The notes beneath the pieces are model-generated. The model saw only the letters and a program-made list of their open reading frames with translations. It had not been told where the DNA came from and did not search any database. Below are positions 7,711 through 15,823 of a stretch of 64,000 nt of DNA, piece after piece. Made by a program: the position numbers and the translations under genes. Source of the stretch: an uncultured Clostridia bacterium (GTDB lineage Bacteria; Bacillota; Clostridia; UMGS1810); assembly GCA_934500705.1 (NCBI GenBank), contig CAKSTI010000014.1, positions 16,422 through 80,421 on the forward strand, given 5' to 3'. Position 1 is the first letter of the stretch, and the number at the start of each line of letters is the position of its first letter.

Positions 7711-8817
7711 TTACTCATCAAGCATTAAAGTTCCTTCTTTTGATTTTTTCTTTAAACGAGCCATTTGTTCATCATCTTTACTTTTTTTATTTATCATAAA
7801 TTTATCAAAATCGCTTTCGTAAAGTCTGTCCTGAACAACTCTGTATTTTTCAAATTCTGTCAAAGCGTGCATTTTAGCAAGCTCTGCACTTATTTTTCCC
7901 GTATCCTGTAAAACTTCTCTGTCCCACACTCTTAAAAATCCGTTTAATCGTTCTTCCCAATCTGCCATTGTCATAGGTATGTGTCTTTCAGCCTGCACTT
8001 CTGCCAAGTCAAGATATGCCGATACGATTCTTTCAAGCTGGTGAAGCTCTTTTTCCGATAAATAATTTTTAGCGACAGTAACATCATACTTATGAATTTT
8101 ACCTTCTGGAGCACCGTCCCAGCTTGTAAGTCCCATATTTTCCTTTTGTGCGTTTGCACGGTTATAAATAACCTCAGCGGCTGTTTGTCCGTGAACGCTG
8201 TAATGCAATTTATTTTGAACTGCCGCAAAAAATCTTTGTGTTGCCTTTGCAGACGGGTCATAGTCAATAGCGGTAGCATAAATATCCGTTATTTTCTGAT
8301 AAAATTTACGCTCTGACAAACGAATTTCCCTGATTTTTTCAAGCTGTTTCTCAAAGTATTCCTTTGTAAGTACAGTACCGCTGTTCTTTAATCGTTCATC
8401 ATCCATAACCCATCCTTGAATGGTATAATCTTTAACAATAGAATTTGCCCATTTTCTGAACTGAACTGCTCTCTCGTTATTCACCTTAAAGCCTACCGCA
8501 ATTATCATTTGCAGATTATAGTGTTTTACATCTCTGCTGACTTGTCTTTCACCCTCATTCTGAACTATCCGGAAATTCCGGATAGTTGCTTTTTCTGAAA
8601 GTTCGTTATCTGCATAAATATTTTTTATATGTTCATTGATTGTACGGACATCTACATCATAAAGCACCGCCATCATTTTTTGTGTCAGCCATATATTTTC
8701 ATCTTCGTATCGCATTTCGATACTGTCGTTATCATCTCCGGTTGCTGCAACAAATGTTAAATATTCTGCGGCAGATGAACGCACGATTGAAACATCTTTA
8801 TTATTTTTCTTTTTCAT
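7711..8817 (-). CDS. rhuM: RhuM family protein inside the restriction operon
   Basis: The 368-residue protein matches the RhuM (virulence) family: IEMRYEDENIWLTQKMMAVLYDV, a DNA-binding-like N-terminal part with INEHIKNIYADNEL, then NYYxLxxI-type YNLQMIIAVGFKVNNERAVQFRKWAN. The family is widespread in genomic islands and type I restriction operons and its molecular role is not established. The start at 8817 overlaps the end of hsdM by 17 bases and hsdS begins 13 bases after its stop, so it is a real member of the operon. The C-terminal tail is rich in Lys (DKFMINKKSKDDEQMARLKKK). A DNA-binding or regulatory role is only inference. Confidence 0.85.
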   Translation of the reverse strand: MKKKNNKDVSIVRSSAAEYLTFVAATGDDNDSIEMRYEDENIWLTQKMMAVLYDVDVRTINEHIKNIYADNELSEKATIRNFRIVQNEGERQVSRDVKHYNLQMIIAVGFKVNNERAVQFRKWANSIVKDYTIQGWVMDDERLKNSGTVLTKEYFEKQLEKIREIRLSERKFYQKITDIYATAIDYDPSAKATQRFFAAVQNKLHYSVHGQTAAEVIYNRANAQKENMGLTSWDGAPEGKIHKYDVTVAKNYLSEKELHQLERIVSAYLDLAEVQAERHIPMTMADWEERLNGFLRVWDREVLQDTGKISAELAKMHALTEFEKYRVVQDRLYESDFDKFMINKKSKDDEQMARLKKKSKEGTLMLDE

Positions 8818-10390
8818 AATAGATTCGCTCCGTTTCGATTTCTGCAATTATTTTGCTGATTTCATCACGCAAAACCTGTTCTCTTGCAACTATTTCATCA
8901 ATGTTTTTGTTAAGCTCTTTTATATCTATTTTTTCTCTTGTGTCCTCCTGCTCAACATAGCTTGAAACAGAAAGGTTATATTCCTGCTTTTCAACCGCAT
9001 CACTCGAAACAAGTCTTGAAATATAATCTTTATCCGTTCTTTCAACATATGTGTTTATTATGCTGTCAAGATTTTCAGCCGACATTTTATTATTATTTGT
9101 AACCTTGACACATTCTTTTGTTGCGTCTATAAAAAGGATTGAATTATCTGTCTTTGATTTTTTCAGCACCATAATACAGGTTGCTATGCTTGTACCGTAA
9201 AAAAGATTGTCGGGGAGCTGAATAATGCAATCAATAAAGTTGTTGTCAACAAGATACTTTCTGATTTTCTGTTCCGCACCGCCACGGTACATAACACCCG
9301 GAAAGCATACAATAGCAGCCGTGCCGTTTGTTGCAAGCCAAGAAAGCGAGTGCATTATAAACGCAAGGTCGGCTTTTGATTTCGGTGCAAGCACTCCTGC
9401 CGGAGAGAAACGGGGGTCGTTTATCAGTATCGGGTTATCGTCACCCTGCCATTTTACAGAGTACGGCGGATTTGATACGATAGCCTCAAAAGGTTCATCG
9501 TCCCAATGCTGCGGCTCTGTTAGTGTGTCCTCGTGTGCAATGTCAAATTTATTATAATCAATATCATGCAAAAACATATTGATACGGCAAAGATTGTATG
9601 TAGTTATGTTGATTTCCTGTCCGTAAAAGCCCTGTCTGACTTTATCCTTGCCAAGTATTTTGGCGAATTTTAAAAGCAGAGAGCCGCTTCCGCAAGCAGG
9701 GTCATAAACCTTGTTTACCTCGGTTTTTCCGATAATGGTCAGGCGTGTCAACAGCTCTGAAACCTCTTGCGGTGTATAGTATTCACCGCCTGATTTTCCT
9801 GCGTTTGAAGCATACATACCCATCAAATACTCATAAGCGTCACCAAATGCGTCAATGGTATTGTCCTGTAAATCACCGAGTTTCATTTCTCCGATACCGT
9901 CAAGGAGTTTTACAAGCCTTTCATTACGCTTTGCAACACTGCCGCCGAGCTTATTACTGTTTACATCTATATCGTCAAATAAGCCCTTAAAATCGTCCTC
10001 GCTGACAGTTCCCTGTGCGGAGCCCTCAATATTTTTAAATACCTTTGAAAGTGTTTCGTTAAGGTTCTCATCTTTTGCCGCATTTGCCCGTACATTACAA
10101 AAAAGCTCACTCGGCAAGATAAAAAAGCCCTTTGTTGTTACCATATCGTCTCTGACGCACTCAGCCTCCCCGTCGGAAAGCTGTGCATAGTCAAAATCGG
10201 TTATTCCTGCGTCAAGCTCACCTTTGTTTATGTAAGCGGTAAGATTTTCTGAAATGTAGCGATAGAATAAAAATCCAAGCACATATTGCTTAAAATCCCA
10301 GCCGTCAACACTTCCCCTTAAATCATTTGCTATATTCCATATGGTGCGGTGCAGCTCCGCACGCTCCTGTTCCTTTTTGTTATCAATCAT
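8801..10390 (-). CDS. hsdM: Type I DNA methyltransferase subunit HsdM
   Basis: The protein has 529 residues. It begins MIDNKKEQERAELHRTIWNI and has the N-terminal HsdM helical region, the SAM-binding motif DPACGSGSLLL (about residue 210) and the catalytic NPPY in VSNPPYSVKW (about residue 300), which mark an N6-adenine methyltransferase. With two HsdS halves it would form the modification core that protects host DNA and directs HsdR. The start at 10390 follows GGAG at about 9 bases; longer in-frame readings upstream have no ribosome site. It is the first gene of the operon. Confidence 0.94.
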   Translation of the reverse strand: MIDNKKEQERAELHRTIWNIANDLRGSVDGWDFKQYVLGFLFYRYISENLTAYINKGELDAGITDFDYAQLSDGEAECVRDDMVTTKGFFILPSELFCNVRANAAKDENLNETLSKVFKNIEGSAQGTVSEDDFKGLFDDIDVNSNKLGGSVAKRNERLVKLLDGIGEMKLGDLQDNTIDAFGDAYEYLMGMYASNAGKSGGEYYTPQEVSELLTRLTIIGKTEVNKVYDPACGSGSLLLKFAKILGKDKVRQGFYGQEINITTYNLCRINMFLHDIDYNKFDIAHEDTLTEPQHWDDEPFEAIVSNPPYSVKWQGDDNPILINDPRFSPAGVLAPKSKADLAFIMHSLSWLATNGTAAIVCFPGVMYRGGAEQKIRKYLVDNNFIDCIIQLPDNLFYGTSIATCIMVLKKSKTDNSILFIDATKECVKVTNNNKMSAENLDSIINTYVERTDKDYISRLVSSDAVEKQEYNLSVSSYVEQEDTREKIDIKELNKNIDEIVAREQVLRDEISKIIAEIETERIYYEKEK

Positions 10391-10478
10391 CTTAGAAAAC
10401 TCCTTTTTGTGCCGTAGGCAATTTAATAAACACATTGGCATTTTTACGCAAAAGTTAAAAATTACTTGTAACATATTT

Positions 10479-10507
10479 ATTATACATACAAGAGAGCATT
10501 TTTTCAA
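10479..10507 (-). promoter_or_regulatory. Sigma-A promoter of the hsd operon
   Basis: On the minus strand TTGAAA (10502-10507), 17-base spacer, TATAAT (10479-10484), leaving a leader of about 80 bases before hsdM. The remaining spacer up to 10629 is A/T-rich and holds no gene that I can support. Confidence 0.65.
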
Positions 10508-10629
10508 CAATTTTTGGGAATTTTGGTCTTATATTGTACTTGTTAAAAATATGCAGTAAAATATAAATATGTGATGACGATATACTGACGATTAAGCAGA
10601 TAACCTCTGCGGCAGAAACTGTTGCAAAA

Positions 10630-11436
10630 CTAATTTTTTATCTTTCTGAAAGCCAACGGCGAAACGCCGTATCTCTTTGAAAAACAGCCGGAAAAATACT
10701 TTGGGTCGCAAAAGCCGAGCCTTTCGGATATTTGCGCAACCGAATATGCCGTATTTTTGAGAAGCGACTCGGCAACCTCAAAACGGCGGTCAAGCATATA
10801 TTCATACGGCGTTATGCCGTATTCGTTTTTAAAAACTCTTATTACGTGATTTTTGGAATATGACATCTTGTCGGCGATTTCGTCCAAGGTTAAAGAAAAG
10901 GCGGCATCGTCGTCAATGAACGCCTTTATTTCCGATGCCGCACCGACATTATCCGGCGCTTCCTTTCGGAGGCTCTTTGCCAGGTCTTGCGCTGTTTTAA
11001 GAAAAAACGCAGCCGCCTTGTCGCAAATAGCATTTGTGCCGATGGTTGAAGTTGCGGTTTTATACATATCCAAGAAACGCTCTTTAAGCTGCGGAATGTG
11101 CAGGCAGATCGGTCCTGTCAATCCGTAGCTTTCTATTATCCTGTCGGCAAGGTCGCCGTTAAAATTCATCCATACTTTTGTCCACGGGTTGTCTTTGTCC
11201 GAGTAGTACAGATGCCTTTCCCCACGGCGCAAAAGGTAAACGTCACCCTTGCAGGGGTTAAAAACATCGTCGTCGCTGTGCACCGTGCCCGTTCCGGAAA
11301 TTATGTATTCGATAACGTTTTCCTCGGATTTTCGGCGGAATATTTTATATTTTCCGTCGCAATACGATATTCCGCACATAGTAACACGAAACGGAAGGTC
11401 TTTGTCAGCCGCAAAGAGCACCAAATCTTCTTTCAT
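10630..11436 (-). CDS. AraC family transcriptional regulator
   Basis: The protein has 268 residues: an N-terminal cupin-like sensor (YIISGTGTVHSDDDVF, KGDVYLLRRGERHLYY) and a C-terminal pair of helix-turn-helix motifs (SLTLDEIADKMSYSKNHVIRVFK, then AYSVAQISERLGFCDPKYFSG). This is the layout of regulators of sugar utilisation. It is divergent from the large glycosidase-like gene at 11535, with overlapping promoters, so that gene is its likely target. The start at 11436 is preceded by GGTGAGG. The effector is unknown, but a sugar from a plant or host glycan is plausible. Confidence 0.88.
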   Translation of the reverse strand: MKEDLVLFAADKDLPFRVTMCGISYCDGKYKIFRRKSEENVIEYIISGTGTVHSDDDVFNPCKGDVYLLRRGERHLYYSDKDNPWTKVWMNFNGDLADRIIESYGLTGPICLHIPQLKERFLDMYKTATSTIGTNAICDKAAAFFLKTAQDLAKSLRKEAPDNVGAASEIKAFIDDDAAFSLTLDEIADKMSYSKNHVIRVFKNEYGITPYEYMLDRRFEVAESLLKNTAYSVAQISERLGFCDPKYFSGCFSKRYGVSPLAFRKIKN

Positions 11437-11471
11437 ATTGATATTCCTCACCTTTTTGCACATATTTTCTC

Positions 11472-11511
11472 TTGTTTAAGTGATTATATCATAGTATTAT
11501 ATTATTGTCAA
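11472..11511. promoter_or_regulatory. Overlapping divergent promoters between araC-type regulator and glycosidase-like gene
   Basis: On the minus strand TTGACA (11506-11511), 17 bases, TATAAT (11483-11488) drives the regulator. On the plus strand a weaker TTGTTT (11472-11477), 17 bases, TATTAT (11495-11500) drives the gene at 11535. The weak forward promoter fits activation by the AraC protein. Confidence 0.6.
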
Positions 11512-11534
11512 CAAATCAAAATCGGAGGAACTAT

Positions 11535-13514
11535 ATGAATACAAAGATAGAAAGATACCCGTCATATCCGCTGATAACGTGCGACCCGTATTTCAGCGTT
11601 TGGTCTATGTGCGATAAGCTGAACGGCGACCTTATGCGCCACTGGACGGGGGCGTACCACCCTATGACAGGAATAATAACCACAGACGGCACGGCAAAAA
11701 CCTTTATGGGCAGACTGTGCGCCAACCCCAACAACACATACGGACCGAAAAAGATTGAGCAAAAGAGCGTTTGCGTCACTCCGCTTAAAACGACATATGT
11801 TTTTGCCGATGAAAAAATCGAGCTTGAAGTCTGCTTTATGACGCCGCTGATACTTGATAATCCCAAGCTTATGAGCAGACCGGTTTCGTACATAAGCTAC
11901 CGCATAAGCTCCGTTGACGGCAAGGAGCACGAGTGCTCGGTATACATAGACGTGTCGGCACTTCTTTGCGTAAACGAACCCGACGAAAAAGTAACGTTCG
12001 GCAGAACCGCAATTTCGGTTTACGCATCAAGCGGCGAGGAAAATATGCTGAAAAAAAGCGGCGACGACCTCCGCATAAACTGGGGCTTCCTCCACATTGC
12101 CGCACGCAGCGGCGTTACGGGCGTGACGGACGACTCGCAAAAGGCGAACGCCTACCGCATCAGACCGCTCGGCACACAGGACTTTATGTGCAAAACAATG
12201 CCGGCAAAGGGAGTGGACGACATATCATACCCTGCGCTGTATTACAAGAATGAGTACAAAGTGGGAAAAAATACCGCCGATGATTTTATTTGCATAGGCT
12301 ACAACGACATTCACTCTCTCGAATACTTCGGAAAGCAGATTGATGCGTATTACAAAAAAGACGGCGGGAGCTTTTACGAGGCGCTGAAAGACTCGCTCGA
12401 CAACTACGAAAACATTGTTAAAGACGCCGAGCAATTTGACAAACGAATTACCGATGACGCAAAACGGATTTCCGACGACTACTCGTCGATGATTTCCATT
12501 GCATACAGGCAGGCGGTTGCCGCACACAAGCTGGCTTTTGACGGGCAAAAGGCTGTTTTTGTTTCAAAGGAGTGCTTTTCGGACGGGTGCGCCGCCACAG
12601 TCGATGTGACATATCCGTCGATACCGCTGTTTTTGCTGTATAACCCCGACCTTGTGGAGTATATGTTAAATCCGATATTCGACTATGCCGAAAGAAGCGA
12701 GTGGAAATATGACTATGCGCCGCACGACGTCGGAATTTACCCCATTTTAAACGGTCAGCAATACTCGGTTTCGGCAGGCGAGCTGACAGAGGACTGCCAG
12801 ATGCCGGTTGAGGAAAGCGGAAATATGCTTTTGTGCACGGCGGCGCTGTGCAAGGTGCGCAATAATGCCGACTATGCCAAAGAACACTTTGCGCTGTTGG
12901 AAAAGTGGGCAAACTATCTCTGCGATTTTGGATTTGACCCCGAAAATCAGCTGTGTACCGACGATTTTGCAGGGCACCTTGCGCACAACTGCAATTTGTC
13001 CGTCAAGGCAATCTGCGGCATTGCTGCGTGGGCAATGCTTCTTGAAATGATGGGAAAAGACGGCGGAAAGTACGCCGCAGCGGCACGTGAATTTGCCGCA
13101 AAGTGGAAAGATGCGGCAAAAAGCGGCGACCACTATCGGCTGGCATTTGACATCAAAGACAGTTGGAGCATAAAATACAATCTCGTATGGGACAGGATTT
13201 TGGAACTTGGAGTATTTGATAGAGAAATTTTTGAAGATGAAGTCAAATTCTACAAAACCAAAATTAACGAATACGGCGTTCCCCTTGACAGCCGAAGCGA
13301 TTTTGCAAAAACTGACTGGCAGATGTGGTCAACCGTGCTCACGGATGACAGGGAGTACACCGATGCGGTTATCTCCGCCATTGTTAAAATGCTGACCGAA
13401 ACAAATGACCGCTTTCCCTTTACCGACTGGTACTATTCAAAAACGGGCATAAGCCGTGAATTCAGAAACAGAACCGTCCAGGGCGGACTGTTTATAAATC
13501 TTTTGAAACACTAA
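11535..13514 (+). CDS. Large glutaminase GtaA-like / DUF4965 family protein (six-hairpin glycosidase fold)
   Basis: The protein has 659 residues and no signal peptide, so it is probably cytoplasmic. It opens with YPLITCDPYFSVWSMCDKLNGD and continues with RHWTG and a region containing AFDGQKAVFVSKECFSDGCAATVDVTYPS and YDYAPHDVGIYPILNGQQYS. These features belong to the family annotated as glutaminase GtaA-like (DUF4964/DUF4965/DUF1793), whose helical domain resembles six-hairpin glycosidases. In bacteria a glycoside hydrolase role is likelier than glutaminase, but this is inference. The start at 11535 follows GGAGGA at 5 bases. It is divergent from its presumed AraC regulator. Confidence 0.75.
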   Translation: MNTKIERYPSYPLITCDPYFSVWSMCDKLNGDLMRHWTGAYHPMTGIITTDGTAKTFMGRLCANPNNTYGPKKIEQKSVCVTPLKTTYVFADEKIELEVCFMTPLILDNPKLMSRPVSYISYRISSVDGKEHECSVYIDVSALLCVNEPDEKVTFGRTAISVYASSGEENMLKKSGDDLRINWGFLHIAARSGVTGVTDDSQKANAYRIRPLGTQDFMCKTMPAKGVDDISYPALYYKNEYKVGKNTADDFICIGYNDIHSLEYFGKQIDAYYKKDGGSFYEALKDSLDNYENIVKDAEQFDKRITDDAKRISDDYSSMISIAYRQAVAAHKLAFDGQKAVFVSKECFSDGCAATVDVTYPSIPLFLLYNPDLVEYMLNPIFDYAERSEWKYDYAPHDVGIYPILNGQQYSVSAGELTEDCQMPVEESGNMLLCTAALCKVRNNADYAKEHFALLEKWANYLCDFGFDPENQLCTDDFAGHLAHNCNLSVKAICGIAAWAMLLEMMGKDGGKYAAAAREFAAKWKDAAKSGDHYRLAFDIKDSWSIKYNLVWDRILELGVFDREIFEDEVKFYKTKINEYGVPLDSRSDFAKTDWQMWSTVLTDDREYTDAVISAIVKMLTETNDRFPFTDWYYSKTGISREFRNRTVQGGLFINLLKH

Positions 13515-13520
13515 ATTCCA

Positions 13521-13560
13521 AAAAGCGCACCGACTGCAATTTATGCTCGGTGCGCTTTTT
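13521..13560. terminator. Bidirectional intrinsic terminator
   Basis: A perfect 13-bp stem AAAAGCGCACCGA / TCGGTGCGCTTTT with T runs on both strands, between the convergent gene ending at 13514 and the lipoprotein gene ending at 13567. Confidence 0.9.
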
Positions 13561-13566
13561 ATCTTT

Positions 13567-14223
13567 TTACTTTTTAACCATATCCGCCTTCTTAATGGCG
13601 TCGTAATACGCTGTGTAAACGCCGCCGGTGAGGGCGTCTATGAGATTGTCGTCAATGTGGACAAACCACTTGCCGATGGGGTCGTAGTACATTGCAATCT
13701 CGACCTCGCTTGTACGCTTTTTAATATCGTTGTCACTTAGGTACTCCTCGCTTATGCTGACCGTCTGCTGTGACAAAATGGCATTGAGCTCGTCGTCGGA
13801 GAGCTTCTCGTCTGCCTCGGCATTCTCGGCGGTTGCGTTGTACGCCGCCGCATTTTCCGCAAGCTCTTTGCCGACGGGGGTGAGGTCTAATGTGGTGAGC
13901 TTTACCTTAAAATTTATCTCGCTCTCGTTTATCACTTTGGAGCTTTCGATGCTGTATTTAAGCGACTTAAAGACAGCCATATTCATATCGTACGTCGCAA
14001 ACGACTCTTTGTTAAAATTCTCTCCGCACTTTAAAAAGTCATATCCGCTGTCGGTTTCGGCAACGTATTTTTCCATAACCTCGGTGTATTTTCCCTCGGA
14101 AAGCAGAGAAAACATAGATTTCAATTCGCCCTTTGCCTCGCTGTCCTCGCCGCAGCCGACAAGGCATACAAGCATAGTGATAAGCACAAAAATTGCCGAA
14201 AATTTAAACAATATCTTTTTCAC
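13567..14223 (-). CDS. Predicted lipoprotein of unknown function
   Basis: The protein has 218 residues. An N-terminal signal (MKKILFKFSAIFVLITML) leads to the lipobox LVGC, so it should be anchored by lipid on the outer face of the membrane. The mature part (MFSLLSEGKYTEVMEKYVAE, then KVKLTTLDLTPVGKELAEN, later EVEIAMYYDPIGKWFVHI) resembles small DUF4878/DUF5105-like lipoproteins of Firmicutes, but I do not recognise a function. The start is the GTG at 14223: AAGGAGG lies 7 bases before it, whereas the ATG at 14229 is only one base from that site. Confidence 0.7.
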   Translation of the reverse strand: MKKILFKFSAIFVLITMLVCLVGCGEDSEAKGELKSMFSLLSEGKYTEVMEKYVAETDSGYDFLKCGENFNKESFATYDMNMAVFKSLKYSIESSKVINESEINFKVKLTTLDLTPVGKELAENAAAYNATAENAEADEKLSDDELNAILSQQTVSISEEYLSDNDIKKRTSEVEIAMYYDPIGKWFVHIDDNLIDALTGGVYTAYYDAIKKADMVKK

Positions 14224-14343
14224 GTTCATTCCTCCTTGTATATAAAATTCCCATTTTTCTATAATTATACATTATAATTATTGCACCTTAGAGCGGATTT
14301 GTCAATTATACATTGTAATATGTTATAAAAATGAAATATTTGC

Positions 14344-14372
14344 TTGAACTCAGCGGTAAAATCTGCTATAAT
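14344..14372 (+). promoter_or_regulatory. Sigma-A promoter of pyk
   Basis: TTGAAC (14344-14349), 17-base spacer, TATAAT (14367-14372), about 25 bases before the pyk start. Confidence 0.8.
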
Positions 14373-14397
14373 GTATTTAGAATGGAGGAGTATTGAT

Positions 14398-15810
14398 ATG
14401 AGGAAAACAAAAATTGTATGCACCATAGGTCCGGCAAGCAGCGACGAAAAGATTTTTGAGAATATGTGCAAAGCCGGCCTCAATATAGCAAGGTTAAACT
14501 TCTCACACGGTTCACACGAGGAACACAAGGCTAAAATAGATATGATAAAAAGAGTGCGGGAAAGGCTTAATATGCCCATTGCCATAATGCTCGACACCAA
14601 GGGCCCGGAGTACAGGATTAAGACGTTTAAAAAATCCCCCGTTACCGTATGCGACGGCGGCACGTTCACCTTTACCACAAGAGATGTGGAGGGCGACGGG
14701 AGCATTGTGAGCGTAAACTACGCAGGACTGCCCGGCGATTTGGAAGTCGGCGACAAAATTCTGGTAAACAACGGGCTTGTGGTTTTCGGCGTTGAAAAAA
14801 TCGAGGGCACGGAGATTGTGTGCAAGGTTCTAATCGGCGGCGAGCTGTCCGACAGAAAGAGTATGAGCTTTCCGAACAAGTCATTAAACCAGGTATACCT
14901 CAGCGAGCAGGACAAAGACGACATTCTGTTCGGCATTGAGAACGACGTGGACTTTATTGCGGCGTCGTTTGTGTCCAAAAAGCAGGACGTTTTGGACATT
15001 AAGGAGTTTATAAACGCAAACGGCGGTGATGAAATCGGCATCATTGCCAAGGTGGAAAACCGCACGGGAATTAACAACATTGAGGACATCTGCTCCGAGT
15101 GCGAGGGCATAATGATCGGCAGAGGCGACCTCGGCGTTGAAGTGCCGTTTGCGGAGCTGCCGGCAATTCAGAAGTACATCATAACAAAGTGCCGTCTTTT
15201 GGGAAAAAGGGTTATTACGGCAACGGAAATGCTGGAAACTATGATATACAACCCACGCCCCACAAGGGCGGAAATATCCGACGTGGCAAATGCCGTATAC
15301 GACGGAACGAGCGCAGTTATGCTCTCCGGCGAGTCGGCGGCGGGCAAGTACCCGGTGGAAACGGTCAAAACGATGGCGGAAATCGTGGAGGAAACGGAAA
15401 AGCACATTCACTACGACAAGCGGTTTAAAAACAACGCCTTTCACATTAAAAACCAGGTGGACGCAGTGTCGCACGCAACGTGCGGTATGGCAATAGACAT
15501 CGGCGCAAAGGTGATTGTGGTTACGACCGTGTCGGGAATGACGGCACGAATGGTATCACGCTTCCGTGTGCCGGCGGACATCATAGGTATGACGGTAAAC
15601 AAAAAGGTGTGGTACAAACTTTCGCTCTCGTGGGGCGTTACTCCCGTCCTCACCGAGCAGTTCAACTCCACCGACGTGCTGTTTTATCACGCCTGCCGGG
15701 CGGCAAAGAAGTATGCGCATCTGGAAAAGGGCGACTGCATAGTTATGACGGGCGGAATGACAAACGGCACTTCCGGCAACACCAACACAATTAAGGTAGA
15801 AACAATTTAA
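14398..15810 (+). CDS. pyk: Pyruvate kinase
   Basis: The protein has 470 residues, the basic length without the extra C-terminal PEP-utiliser domain found in Bacillus. It starts MRKTKIVCTIGPASS and carries NFSHGSHEEH, the MLDTKGPE substrate motif, the catalytic Lys and metal-binding Glu region (IIAKVENRTG, MIGRGDLGVEVP) and TATEMLETM. It converts phosphoenolpyruvate and ADP to pyruvate and ATP. The start at 14398 follows GGAGGAG at 7 bases. The comM-like gene follows after 13 bases, so the two may share a transcript. Confidence 0.97.
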   Translation: MRKTKIVCTIGPASSDEKIFENMCKAGLNIARLNFSHGSHEEHKAKIDMIKRVRERLNMPIAIMLDTKGPEYRIKTFKKSPVTVCDGGTFTFTTRDVEGDGSIVSVNYAGLPGDLEVGDKILVNNGLVVFGVEKIEGTEIVCKVLIGGELSDRKSMSFPNKSLNQVYLSEQDKDDILFGIENDVDFIAASFVSKKQDVLDIKEFINANGGDEIGIIAKVENRTGINNIEDICSECEGIMIGRGDLGVEVPFAELPAIQKYIITKCRLLGKRVITATEMLETMIYNPRPTRAEISDVANAVYDGTSAVMLSGESAAGKYPVETVKTMAEIVEETEKHIHYDKRFKNNAFHIKNQVDAVSHATCGMAIDIGAKVIVVTTVSGMTARMVSRFRVPADIIGMTVNKKVWYKLSLSWGVTPVLTEQFNSTDVLFYHACRAAKKYAHLEKGDCIVMTGGMTNGTSGNTNTIKVETI

Positions 15811-15823
15811 GGGGGTAATCCGG

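Noticed and set aside
2700..11500. Duplicated ssrA 3' end as an att site bounding the restriction island
   Set aside because: I looked for GTCTCCACCA or similar on both strands beyond the operon and saw none, and there is no integrase in the window besides the housekeeping xerD.
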